Below are positions 54,613-62,961 of a stretch of 64,000 bases of DNA, one piece after another. The translations under genes were made by a program, and so were the position numbers. Positions within the stretch are counted from its first letter, which is position 1. Each line of letters begins with the position of its first letter. This DNA is from Erysipelothrix sp. HDW6C (GTDB lineage Bacteria; Bacillota_I; Bacilli_A; Erysipelotrichales; Erysipelotrichaceae). The notes under the pieces were generated by a model. The model was given only the letters and a program-made list of their open reading frames with translations. It was not told the origin of the DNA and did not search any database. The DNA lies in the NCBI RefSeq assembly GCF_011299615.1, contig NZ_CP049861.1, positions 744,001 through 808,000 of the forward strand, given 5' to 3'.

Positions 54613-55300
54613 ACGCAGTAAATAGATTGATTTCTTCCTCGGTTAAGTCGCGATATGCACCCAACTTAAGAGAGGGGTCCAAATTGAGCGAGCCGATTTT
54701 GACCCGTTTTAGGTAAATAACTTCATTTTCACAGTGGTGCATCATGCGCTTCACTTGATGGTACTTTCCTTCAGCAATTGTCAGAAGGATTTTGTTATCG
54801 TCAATCATCTCAACCGTCGCTGGTTTCAAAATGGTGTCATCAAGCGGTATTCCTTCGAGAAGTTCACTGATGAATCGTTTGTCAAATGGTTTTTCCAAAT
54901 GAACGAGGTATTGCTTATGGATGTTACGCTTTCCATGGGCGATTGCATGTGAGAAATGCCCGTCATTGGTAATGAGTAAGAGTCCTTCGGTATCTGCATC
55001 CAAACGGCCGACAAAGAAGAGGTCACTTCGATAGGTGTCAATCAGTTCAAGTACCGATGGGTATTCAACCGCATCGTGGGAACAAATGTAGCCTGCTGGC
55101 TTATTCATCATGAGATAAACGTTCTCGACATACTCGATCAATTCGCCATCTACGGTGACACGGTCGTTATCTGGATTCAAAATATAACCAGAATCCGAAA
55201 CAATATTGTCGTTCACGCTTACTAATTTTTTCTTAATAAGTGTTTTTGTATCCTTGCGCGTTCCGTAACCGTTGTGCGCTAAAAATTTATCCAATCGCAT
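54611..55300 (-). CDS. rsuA: RsuA-family pseudouridine synthase
   Basis: A 229-residue pseudouridine synthase, likely for 16S rRNA position 516. N-terminal S4 RNA-binding domain (about 1-60, MRLDKFLAHNGYGTRKD), catalytic motif GRLDADTEGLLLITNDG with catalytic Asp at about residue 103, and KQYLV and HQVKRM later motifs. Length (about 230) fits RsuA. Minus strand, alone; its stop codon lies within the shared terminator. Confidence 0.85.
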   Translation of the reverse strand: MRLDKFLAHNGYGTRKDTKTLIKKKLVSVNDNIVSDSGYILNPDNDRVTVDGELIEYVENVYLMMNKPAGYICSHDAVEYPSVLELIDTYRSDLFFVGRLDADTEGLLLITNDGHFSHAIAHGKRNIHKQYLVHLEKPFDKRFISELLEGIPLDDTILKPATVEMIDDNKILLTIAEGKYHQVKRMMHHCENEVIYLKRVKIGSLNLDPSLKLGAYRDLTEEEINLFTA

Positions 55301-55344
55301 GTGATATCCTCACTTTTTATTCTATTATACCAGTAAAATGTGAT

Positions 55345-56313
55345 TTAATCTTGTGTGGTTTTCAGAGTATCTATGATTGCATCTGTTACTGCAATGCCAT
55401 CATTCTTAAGCGCGAGAATAACACTCCCGATACTTGGTTCGAAGATGGGTTCAACAACTTCGCAGTCAATATCCATGAGACTTTCTTTAAAGGGAGTTAG
55501 GATGGATGAACCACTTTTGAATACGCCACCTGCATATGAGACTTTCGTGGTTTCGACATAGTGAAGATTTGTATAAATTGCGGTTACAATCTCACCAAGT
55601 TCATAAGCAGCATCGCGGTAGATTTCAAGAGCGGGAGCATCGTTGTAGCGTGCAAGGGGAGATAACTCTTCAGCCATTGCTGCAATTTGTGTGCGATCAA
55701 ATGCCAAAACATTCGCTACATAATTTAACATGTCAGTATCATCCTCAAATGCGTGATTGCGATTCATGCTGTGATACAGTTCAGTCTTTGGCCTACGCCC
55801 GTCACTTTGTTTTGAGTATTCTTGAATATATCTGCAGGCAATCCAATGCGCACTCCCTTCGTCGCCACCAAATGCATGGTGCCAACCGCCCGATGTAAAT
55901 CGTTTCCCGTGATCATCAATACCGAGTCCGATTGATCCTGTTCCGGCAATAACGCAAATCCCAATTTCACCAGCGAGTGCGCCAGCGAGTGCATTATCGG
56001 TATCGTTACCGATTGAATGAGGTATCGTCTGCAAGGCAATTTGAATCGCTTTTTCTATACGAGGGGTGTCACGAACAATATCTCCATAACCAGGACAACC
56101 AACAAAAATATGAGCGATATCTGTGATGTTTAAATCGGTGTTTTTCAGGCAAGTGCCAACGCCTTCTTGAACTCGCTCACTCAATCCCTCAAGACCGCAT
56201 TGAAGATAATGAATGGTTGCCTTCGTTGTGCTGGTAAGTACTTTTCCGTTTTCATTGGCGAGGGTAAATTTTGTTTTTGTTCCACCGCCATCAATTCCAA
56301 TATAGTAGCGCAT
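55345..56313 (-). CDS. BadF/BadG-type kinase, N-acetylglucosamine kinase-like
   Basis: A 322-residue ASKHA-fold kinase. Phosphate 1 motif IGIDGGGTKTKFTLA, NDTDNALAGALAG with the catalytic Asp, ICVIAGTGSIG (phosphate 2) and SGGWHHAFGGDEGSAHWI match the BadF-type N-acetylhexosamine kinases. It would phosphorylate the monosaccharide released by the GH4 enzyme encoded divergently. The frame opens at 56352; ATG 56313 follows AAAGGAT encoded in the end of the LacI gene, one base after its stop, so translation is coupled. Confidence 0.85.
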   Translation of the reverse strand: MRYYIGIDGGGTKTKFTLANENGKVLTSTTKATIHYLQCGLEGLSERVQEGVGTCLKNTDLNITDIAHIFVGCPGYGDIVRDTPRIEKAIQIALQTIPHSIGNDTDNALAGALAGEIGICVIAGTGSIGLGIDDHGKRFTSGGWHHAFGGDEGSAHWIACRYIQEYSKQSDGRRPKTELYHSMNRNHAFEDDTDMLNYVANVLAFDRTQIAAMAEELSPLARYNDAPALEIYRDAAYELGEIVTAIYTNLHYVETTKVSYAGGVFKSGSSILTPFKESLMDIDCEVVEPIFEPSIGSVILALKNDGIAVTDAIIDTLKTTQD

Positions 56314-56314
56314 T

Positions 56315-57319
56315 TTATTTATCCTTTCTGATTGAGTTGCGTTCAACGACATGGGTTGTTACAAGTGTATTTGTGATAAGGGTATCGCCTTCAATGACCA
56401 GCTCACGCATTCTCTTGACAGCAAGTTGGCCAATTGTCTTGGTTGGAACATTAATCGTTGTGAGTGTGGGTATAGTATGAGCGCTGCCGGGTATATCGTT
56501 AAAACCAAGTACAGAGATATCCTCAGGAACTTTATAACCTTTTTCATAGAGAACACTCAGGATTACCGCAGCAAGTGTATCACTTCCTGCAAAGATTGCT
56601 TCTGGGCGATGTTCTGATGCCATTAAAGATTCTGTCATGTGGGCACATGTGTCAATATCCCATCCGCAGTCAAAAACAATGCGCGGATTCATCGGAATTT
56701 GGTGACGTCGCAATGATTCGCGATAACCAATCATACGGTGTGTTCCTTCAAATTCTTCATTTGGAGTGCTCCCACCAATATATGCAATGTCGCGAAACCC
56801 TTTTCTGAAAAGATAGTCCATGGCTTGGTTTGTTGCTTCAAGTTTATCGAAACCAACATTGTTGAAGTGGTAAGAATCAAAGTCGATACCTACAATATGG
56901 TTAATTTCACGTACAAGCGCATCAAGAATAGATTTTGGAAGATTCTCCATTAAGAAAACGCCATCTGGCTGCAAATCGAGAAGTTCTTGAAATCCGTTTG
57001 GAGCATTAAGTTCGGTGTAATTCTTAATAGCGATGAGATTGATGTTATGTTTTGAACACTCTTCTTCAATCGTGCTCAGGATTGTATTGAAAAAAGGATC
57101 CCCGTACTTCTCGGATGTAAGCGCAAGAATTACTGCGACACGAAAGGGTATCGATCCTTTCTTTTTACTTTTATAGGTGTAGTTTAAAGTTGCTACTGCG
57201 TCCATAATTGTTTGTCGTGTTTCATCACTGATTTTAAACGTATGATCTTCGGATAATACGCGTGAAACAGTGGCGGCGGATACATTCGCAAGTTTGGCGA
57301 CATCTCTTAGTGTTGACAT
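56315..57319 (-). CDS. LacI-family transcriptional regulator
   Basis: A 334-residue LacI regulator: HTH (about 2-48, STLRDVAKLANVSAATVSRVL), hinge helix and periplasmic-binding-type effector domain (about 60-334, with FLMENLPKSI and ILSVLYEKGYKVPEDISVLGFNDIPGS). The frame opens at 57373, but ATG 57319 with AAGGGAGA at good distance gives the usual family N-terminus. It lies with the kinase on the minus strand, divergent from the sugar operon. Three TTTA-S-TAAA palindromes in the shared promoter region are its probable binding sites, including one over its own start region, so autoregulation is likely. Confidence 0.92.
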   Translation of the reverse strand: MSTLRDVAKLANVSAATVSRVLSEDHTFKISDETRQTIMDAVATLNYTYKSKKKGSIPFRVAVILALTSEKYGDPFFNTILSTIEEECSKHNINLIAIKNYTELNAPNGFQELLDLQPDGVFLMENLPKSILDALVREINHIVGIDFDSYHFNNVGFDKLEATNQAMDYLFRKGFRDIAYIGGSTPNEEFEGTHRMIGYRESLRRHQIPMNPRIVFDCGWDIDTCAHMTESLMASEHRPEAIFAGSDTLAAVILSVLYEKGYKVPEDISVLGFNDIPGSAHTIPTLTTINVPTKTIGQLAVKRMRELVIEGDTLITNTLVTTHVVERNSIRKDK

Positions 57320-57332
57320 ATTCATTCTCCCT

Positions 57333-57345
57333 TGTTTACTAAACA
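57333..57345. promoter_or_regulatory. LacI operator candidate 1
   Basis: TGTTTACTAAACA, perfect 13-bp palindrome around a central C; it covers the predicted transcription start of the LacI gene. Confidence 0.7.
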
Positions 57346-57373
57346 TACTAGTATAAAACCAGACAATTGTCAA
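57345..57373 (-). promoter_or_regulatory. promoter of the LacI-kinase operon
   Basis: On the minus strand TTGACA (57373-57368) and TAGTAT (57350-57345), 17-base spacer; the -10 abuts operator candidate 1. Confidence 0.6.
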
Positions 57374-57375
57374 TT

Positions 57376-57388
57376 ATTTTACTAAAAC
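57376..57388. promoter_or_regulatory. LacI operator candidate 2
   Basis: ATTTTACTAAAAC with perfect core TTTTACTAAAA (57377-57387); centre 43 bp from candidate 1. Overlaps upstream sequence of both divergent promoters. Confidence 0.65.
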
Positions 57389-57401
57389 GTTTATGAAAGC
57401 C

Positions 57402-57430
57402 TTTACAACACGAGAAATCGTCGCTATAAT
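57402..57430 (+). promoter_or_regulatory. promoter of the GH4-ABC operon
   Basis: TTTACA (57402-57407) and TATAAT (57425-57430) with 17-base spacer, near-consensus sigma-70-type promoter. Confidence 0.75.
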
Positions 57431-57458
57431 CGGGTTATGAAAGGTAAACATAGATTAA

Positions 57459-57471
57459 TGTTTAGTAAATA
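57459..57471. promoter_or_regulatory. LacI operator candidate 3
   Basis: TGTTTAGTAAATA, one mismatch from a perfect palindrome; centre 83 bp from candidate 2 and about 28 bases after the predicted GH4 transcription start, a roadblock position. Confidence 0.65.
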
Positions 57472-57480
57472 CGGTGGTTT

Positions 57481-58812
57481 ATGAAACGTAAGTTTGCATT
57501 TATTGGAGCGGGGTCTTTGGACTTCACCCGTGGACTCGTCCGTGATATTCTCACATTTGATGCTTTTGATGGCTGTGAGATTTACCTCATGGATATTAAT
57601 GAAAAAAGACTTGAGTACGCATATGATGGTGTTATGCGTATTGTTGAGAAAGGAGGCTATAACGCTACAGTTAAAGCGACAACAGATCGTGAAGAAGCAC
57701 TTAAAGATGCAGATGGTGTGTTGATTACAATCTTACAGGGTGGCGTTGAAGTTTGGCGTCATGACATTGAGATTCCTAAAAAATATGGTGTTGACACCTG
57801 TGTTGGTGATACACGGGGTCCATCCGGAATCTTCCGATTCTTGCGAACTGCACCTGTGATGCTTGATATTATTCGTGATGTTGAGAAACTCTGTCCCAAT
57901 GCGATTGTATTAAACTATACAAATCCAATGGCAATGTTAGTAAGTTTCCTTCAAACACAGACAAAAGTAAATGTTACCGGATTATGCCATAGTGTTCAGG
58001 GTACTGCAGAAATGTTGGCCGAATGGATTGGCGCAGATATGAAAGATGTTGAATATACATGTGCAGGTATAAATCACCAAGCGTTCCACCTCGAATTTAA
58101 AGTTAAAGGTGAAGACGCTTATCCACAAATTTGGGAAGCAATCAAGCGTGATGAAATTCTTAATGAAGAACAATTACGCATTGAGATGTTCAAACACTTA
58201 GGTTACTTTATTACAGAATCCAGTGGTCATAACTCTGAATACGTAGCGTGGTTCCGTAAACGTCCCGATTTGATTGAAAAATATTGTACCTATGGTACAG
58301 GTTGGAATCCGGGTCACTATGCCTATATCTTGGATGAGTATTTAGGTCGTGAACATACCTGGGAACAAGAGTACAAAGACTGGGTTGCGACGGGTGAAAT
58401 TGAACTCGAACGCGGAAACGAATATGCTTCGCATATATTCAATGCATTGTTTGGCGATGGAACACCGTATTTCTTTAATGGTAACATTCGCAATCAAAAC
58501 TATATTACAAATATTGATAATGGTGCCTGTGTTGAAGTTCCAGTAGTAGCAACAACACGTGGAATTCACACTGTACAACAAATAACCTTACCAGATCACC
58601 TTTCAATTATGGTAAATAACTCGGCAAAAATCGAAGAACTTGCTGTCAAGGCTGCCATCGAAGGGGATGCGGAAAAAGTATTTCAAGCAATCTTATTTGA
58701 TCCCTTGACATCTGCTGTTCTCAGCATGCAAGAAATCAAAGATATGGTTCAAGAAATGCTTTATAAGAACAAGGAATATCTACAACACTTCAAAACATTA
58801 GAGCTTAAATAG
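57481..58812 (+). CDS. GH4 family glycosidase, alpha-galactosidase-like
   Basis: A 443-residue glycoside hydrolase family 4 enzyme, which uses NAD and a divalent metal to oxidise the sugar transiently at C3. The Rossmann start KFAFIGAGSLDFTRGLV, the metal-binding LCHSVQGTAEM and CAGINHQAF segments and LNYTNPMAM are present; these phrases are closest to MelA alpha-galactosidase (E. coli MelA has CHSVQGT and CAGINH too). Substrate specificity within GH4 varies, so alpha-galactosidase is likely but not certain. It is the first gene of the ABC operon; the protein is cytoplasmic, so the transporter must import an intact oligosaccharide or glycoside. Confidence 0.88.
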   Translation: MKRKFAFIGAGSLDFTRGLVRDILTFDAFDGCEIYLMDINEKRLEYAYDGVMRIVEKGGYNATVKATTDREEALKDADGVLITILQGGVEVWRHDIEIPKKYGVDTCVGDTRGPSGIFRFLRTAPVMLDIIRDVEKLCPNAIVLNYTNPMAMLVSFLQTQTKVNVTGLCHSVQGTAEMLAEWIGADMKDVEYTCAGINHQAFHLEFKVKGEDAYPQIWEAIKRDEILNEEQLRIEMFKHLGYFITESSGHNSEYVAWFRKRPDLIEKYCTYGTGWNPGHYAYILDEYLGREHTWEQEYKDWVATGEIELERGNEYASHIFNALFGDGTPYFFNGNIRNQNYITNIDNGACVEVPVVATTRGIHTVQQITLPDHLSIMVNNSAKIEELAVKAAIEGDAEKVFQAILFDPLTSAVLSMQEIKDMVQEMLYKNKEYLQHFKTLELK

Positions 58813-58820
58813 GAGACAAT

Positions 58821-60074
58821 ATGAAAACGAAAGTTACATTAGTTATATTATTGGCATTGATGCTTTTAGTTGGTTGCGGACAAGCGACTACAGACAAGAC
58901 AGTATTAACATTCTGGGGACATCAAAATGATGCGTGGGCAGCTTCTTATCGAGAAATTGCTGACAAGTATGAAGTTGAAAATCCAGATATTAAGATTGAA
59001 TTTGAATTTTATCCCTACGACCAATTTGAATCTAAGGTACAAACATCCTTGATTTCAAAAGAAGGGGGTGCAGATATTTACGAATTATGGGGTGGATGGG
59101 CTATCGACTTTGCCCCAACAGGATCCTTAGAAAAAATGCCAACCGCATTTGAAGAAGAGATTCGTAAGGACTCATATCCTTCAACCTATGGTGCATTAGA
59201 GCATGAAGGCCACCTCTATGGTATTCCATTGGAGTTCAACATTGAAAATGGTGGTATGTTGGTTAACAACGCACTTCTTGAAGCCAAATCAATTGCCGTC
59301 CCAACAACATGGGCCGATTTAAAAACTGCAGCTGTTGCTTTAACTGAAAAAGAAGGAGATCTCATTACAATTAAGGGATTTGACTTTGTAAACTGGGACT
59401 CCGTTCCGTATCTCTTTACATCAATGATTCTTTCCCAAGGTGGAAGTTATCAACAAGAAGATGGAACCTTTACCTTTAATACCGAAGAAGGGCGCAAGGC
59501 ATTTAGTGAACTTCACAGTCTTGTCGCTGATTTGCAGGTAACGAATATGGAAGGTCTATCGGGTGGTGGTGATATGGAAGGCTACCAACAACTCTATTCT
59601 GGCCGTGCAGCGATTGTGCCACGTGGTGTATGGACGGTTGCTGAAGGGATGCATACCTTTGGTTTGGAACACGGAAAAGACTTTAGTTATGTTTCTATGC
59701 CATGGTTTGGTGCTGAACCAAAATTTGCAGCAGAGACAGGGTGGTCATTAGCTGTCAATGCATCATCGGATAAGAAAGAAGAAGCCTTAAAATTCTTAGA
59801 GTTCTTCTACAAAGATGAAAACTTACTCCAACATAATATTAAGAGTGCACAAGTGCCATCGAAGAAAAGTATTGCTCATGATGCAAAACTTCTCGAAGAA
59901 ATGCCATATGTCGAACCACTTGTTTCAGTTCTCGATAAAGCCCAATTCATTGGCTACTTTAATACCGATGTATTCAAAGAAGCAATCAATGAAGTATTCC
60001 AGGAATATGAGGCAGGTCATTATGGAAGTGTCGAAGATGCACTCAAGGCAATTGAAGCAAAACTAAACAAATAA
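58821..60074 (+). CDS. sugar ABC transporter substrate-binding lipoprotein
   Basis: A 417-residue family 1 extracellular solute-binding protein. Lipobox LVGC places the lipidated Cys at about residue 19; the mature protein has the LTFWGHQNDAWAAS start and Trp-rich sugar pocket (YELWGGWAID, GVWTVAEGM). It captures the oligosaccharide for the permeases encoded downstream. Ribosome binding site TAGGAGA; 8 bases after the GH4 gene. A strong hairpin follows the gene, probably giving it higher expression than the permeases. Confidence 0.9.
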   Translation: MKTKVTLVILLALMLLVGCGQATTDKTVLTFWGHQNDAWAASYREIADKYEVENPDIKIEFEFYPYDQFESKVQTSLISKEGGADIYELWGGWAIDFAPTGSLEKMPTAFEEEIRKDSYPSTYGALEHEGHLYGIPLEFNIENGGMLVNNALLEAKSIAVPTTWADLKTAAVALTEKEGDLITIKGFDFVNWDSVPYLFTSMILSQGGSYQQEDGTFTFNTEEGRKAFSELHSLVADLQVTNMEGLSGGGDMEGYQQLYSGRAAIVPRGVWTVAEGMHTFGLEHGKDFSYVSMPWFGAEPKFAAETGWSLAVNASSDKKEEALKFLEFFYKDENLLQHNIKSAQVPSKKSIAHDAKLLEEMPYVEPLVSVLDKAQFIGYFNTDVFKEAINEVFQEYEAGHYGSVEDALKAIEAKLNK

Positions 60075-60076
60075 TG

Positions 60077-60109
60077 TTTGCGATGGGGGGCGTGTCTCCC
60101 CATCGCAAA
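60077..60109 (+). other. intercistronic hairpin after the binding-protein gene
   Basis: TTTGCGATGGGG (60077-60088) and CCCCATCGCAAA (60098-60109), perfect 12-bp GC-rich stem. No T-run follows, so it is more likely a 3' mRNA stabiliser or attenuator, as known between binding-protein and permease genes in other sugar operons. Confidence 0.7.
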
Positions 60110-60128
60110 TACAATGAAGGGTGGTACA

Positions 60129-61004
60129 ATGAAATATAAAAAATTCGTTTGGATTATACTGATACCTGTATTCATTCACATGTCAGTTTTTATAATTGGC
60201 CCGATATTCGCAGGGGTTGGAATCTCCTTCTTTGATTATAATCCTTTAAATGCACATCAGAATTTTATTGGAATGCAAAACTATGTGCGATTGCTCAGTG
60301 ATAATGTATTTATTAAAGCAGTAACAAATACACTATTCTTCGTAGCAGTAACTGTGACATTAAACGTGACAATCTCATTAGGGATCGCAAGTTTAATTAA
60401 CTCATTTCGCTCCAATAAAGTACGCAGTCTCTTTCGTATGATCTTCTTTCTACCCTGTGTGGCACCATTGGTCGCTTCATCGGTAGTGTGGTCAAAAAGT
60501 ATTCTAACTACAACCAACGGCTTGGTAAATATTGTTTTACGACAACTTGGATTTGCTGGGGTCAATTGGCTTGGTGATCCCAATATCCTGATGTGGTCAA
60601 TCATTGTCTTTACACTGTGGGCGGATATTGGCTACAACATCATTCTCTTTACAGCGGGCCTTGATGGGATTCCTGCCGATATTTACGAAGCATCCGATAT
60701 TGACGGGGCGAGTAAATGGCAACAGTTTATTCATGTTACGGTCCCACTGTTGGGGCGAACCTTTGCATTTGTTTTGGTAATGACGCTTATTTCTCATTTC
60801 CAAATGTTTGCGCAGTTTGCGGTGATGGCTGTCAAGAATGGACCTTTAAATTCTGGGGTCGTACTTACAAGTCAAATCTATCGTACGGCGTTTGAATATA
60901 AAGATATGGGTTATGCATCGGCAATATCTGTTGTACTCTTCTTGATTATTCTTGTAGTCAGCATGGTTCAACAAAAACTTAACAAAGTAGAATGGGAGTA
61001 CTAA
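60129..61004 (+). CDS. sugar ABC transporter permease, MsmF/UgpA type
   Basis: A 291-residue permease with about six membrane segments and the EAA loop DIYEASDIDGASKWQQFIHV (about 195-215). Typical CUT1 first permease of Gram-positive oligosaccharide importers. The frame opens at 60078 within the hairpin; ATG 60129 with GAAGGGTGG is preferred. One base separates it from the second permease gene. Confidence 0.9.
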   Translation: MKYKKFVWIILIPVFIHMSVFIIGPIFAGVGISFFDYNPLNAHQNFIGMQNYVRLLSDNVFIKAVTNTLFFVAVTVTLNVTISLGIASLINSFRSNKVRSLFRMIFFLPCVAPLVASSVVWSKSILTTTNGLVNIVLRQLGFAGVNWLGDPNILMWSIIVFTLWADIGYNIILFTAGLDGIPADIYEASDIDGASKWQQFIHVTVPLLGRTFAFVLVMTLISHFQMFAQFAVMAVKNGPLNSGVVLTSQIYRTAFEYKDMGYASAISVVLFLIILVVSMVQQKLNKVEWEY

Positions 61005-61005
61005 G

Positions 61006-61827
61006 ATGAGAAAAATGAAATGGTCGAAGATACTCATTATTATCTTCTTGGTCACACTCGCGATAATCTTTGTAGTTCCCTACTTTTGGATGATTTCCAA
61101 CTCATTCAAGAGCACACAAGAAATCATGACAGATCCACAACATCTACTTCCAGTGAATCCAACATTGCGAGGGTATCAGAAGGTACTTACAGAGTCACCC
61201 TTCTTTTATTGGTTGCGCAACAGTTTATTCATTACAATTACCAATACAGTTATAATTTTAGCTGTCAGTAGCATTGTGGGGTATATCTTCTCGAAATTTA
61301 AATTTCGCTTCAAAAAGACTTTGTTGTTTATAATCTTAGCAACGATGATGATACCATCACAAATTACCATGATTCCATCATTCTTATTAATCAACAAATT
61401 AGGGTTATACAATAACGTAGGCGCTTTGATTTATCCCTCGTTTGTTAATGCATTTGGAATCTACTTATGCAAGCAGTTCTGTGATGAAATTCCCAATTCT
61501 CTAATTGAAAGTGCACGCATTGATGGCGCTAAGGAATTCTATATATTCCGTAAGATAATCTTACCAATATTGAAACCGGCCCTGGGCGCTCTCGCAATCT
61601 TTACATTCTTGAACTATTGGAATGACTACTTGAATCCTCTTATCATGTTGAATGACATTAAGAAGATGACATTGCCACTTGCGCTTTCATTCTTTGCATC
61701 CCAACATGCAGCTGATTTGTCTGCAACGATGGCAGCTGCAGCTCTAATTATGATTCCAGTTACAATTGTGTTCATGATGTTCCAAAAATACTTTATCAAA
61801 GGTATTACAATGACGGGGATTAAGTAG
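61006..61827 (+). CDS. sugar ABC transporter permease, MsmG/UgpE type
   Basis: A 273-residue second CUT1 permease, six membrane segments, N-terminal FVVPYFWMISNSFKSTQEIM and EAA loop LIESARIDGAKEFYIFRKII (about 166-185). No ATPase gene is present in the operon, so a shared MsmK-type ATPase elsewhere is presumably used. Confidence 0.9.
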   Translation: MRKMKWSKILIIIFLVTLAIIFVVPYFWMISNSFKSTQEIMTDPQHLLPVNPTLRGYQKVLTESPFFYWLRNSLFITITNTVIILAVSSIVGYIFSKFKFRFKKTLLFIILATMMIPSQITMIPSFLLINKLGLYNNVGALIYPSFVNAFGIYLCKQFCDEIPNSLIESARIDGAKEFYIFRKIILPILKPALGALAIFTFLNYWNDYLNPLIMLNDIKKMTLPLALSFFASQHAADLSATMAAAALIMIPVTIVFMMFQKYFIKGITMTGIK

Positions 61828-61835
61828 GAGGTCCT

Positions 61836-62870
61836 ATGAAGTTATCAAATTATAAGCCGATTCCAGAGTGTGTTGTTAAAGAAACAAGTGTCAACACACC
61901 AAAATTTAAAGTCTTTGACTTCCATACTCATATGGGAAAACTTCTTTTAGGTGATGACTATGCATTACGTTATGAAACCGGAGCGTATGTAGAGAAACTC
62001 AAGAGCATGGGAGTAGTTGGTATTGTAAACTTAGATGGTTTCTGGGGGCATGATACTGATGCAATGAATCAAAAAATTGCTGGATATGAGGATTTCATTC
62101 ATACGTTTATGTGGATTGATACATCAATTATTGATGATCCAGAGTTTACATCAAAAACGAAAGCGGCAATTCTTGAAGGAATCGGCAAAGGCATGGTTGG
62201 TATCAAAATGTGGAAGGACATCTCACTCGGACAGATTGACCAAAATGGCAATTATATCCGTACGGATGATCCTCGACTGGATATCATCTATGAAATGGCA
62301 GCAAAATATAGGCTACCAGTTTTGATTCATATTGCCGATCCAACCGCTTTCTTCAAACCGTTAAATGACACAAACGAACGTTATGAGGAAATATCTGAAA
62401 ATCCTGACTGGAGTTTCTCTGATGACAAATTTATGACGTTTGCGGAATTGATGGAGATGCAAGATCGTATGATTGCGCTTCATCCTGAAACAGTATTTGT
62501 TATTGCTCATGTCGGTTCTTATGCTGAAAACCTTGAACATGTGAGCGAGCGCATGCGTCGTTATCCGAATATGTATGTTGATGTTTCTGCACGTATTGCG
62601 GAATTGGGTCGTGTTCCTTATAGCAGTCGCAAATTCTTCCTCGAATTTCAAGATCGCATTCTATTTGGAACCGATTGTACGCCCTTAGATGTTGGTGCAC
62701 ACCATCCGATTATTTACCGTATGGCAGAAACAGACGATGAGTATTTTCCATACAGTGATGAAATCGTGGGTGGACAAGGTCGCTGGAATATTTACGGTTT
62801 GAATCTACCGGATGAAGTCTTAGAGAAGTTCTATTATAAGAATGCAGCTCGAATTCTTAATCTAGACTAA
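61836..62870 (+). CDS. amidohydrolase-2 family metal-dependent hydrolase
   Basis: A 344-residue TIM-barrel hydrolase. Metal-site motifs: FHTHMGK (His30, His32), a mid-chain IHIADP (His) with FVIAHVGS later, and FGTDCTP with the catalytic Asp. This group includes lactonases (fucono-, rhamnono- and pyrone-dicarboxylate lactonase) and decarboxylases. Its presence as last gene of a GH4-ABC operon is unusual; hydrolysis of a sugar lactone or an aglycone linked to the imported glycoside is possible, but the substrate cannot be told from sequence. TAGGAGGTCC precedes the ATG. Confidence 0.8.
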   Translation: MKLSNYKPIPECVVKETSVNTPKFKVFDFHTHMGKLLLGDDYALRYETGAYVEKLKSMGVVGIVNLDGFWGHDTDAMNQKIAGYEDFIHTFMWIDTSIIDDPEFTSKTKAAILEGIGKGMVGIKMWKDISLGQIDQNGNYIRTDDPRLDIIYEMAAKYRLPVLIHIADPTAFFKPLNDTNERYEEISENPDWSFSDDKFMTFAELMEMQDRMIALHPETVFVIAHVGSYAENLEHVSERMRRYPNMYVDVSARIAELGRVPYSSRKFFLEFQDRILFGTDCTPLDVGAHHPIIYRMAETDDEYFPYSDEIVGGQGRWNIYGLNLPDEVLEKFYYKNAARILNLD

Positions 62871-62876
62871 AGTAGA

Positions 62877-62906
62877 AAACAATCCCATGCGGATTGTTTT
62901 TTTTTA
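62877..62906 (+). terminator. terminator of the GH4-ABC operon
   Basis: AAACAATCC (62877-62885) and GGATTGTTT (62891-62899), 5-base loop, long T-run. Confidence 0.88.
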
Positions 62907-62961
62907 TCGCTTGGTGATGGTATAATCAACGCATGTTTAGTTATTGGAAAGGATAATCCGT

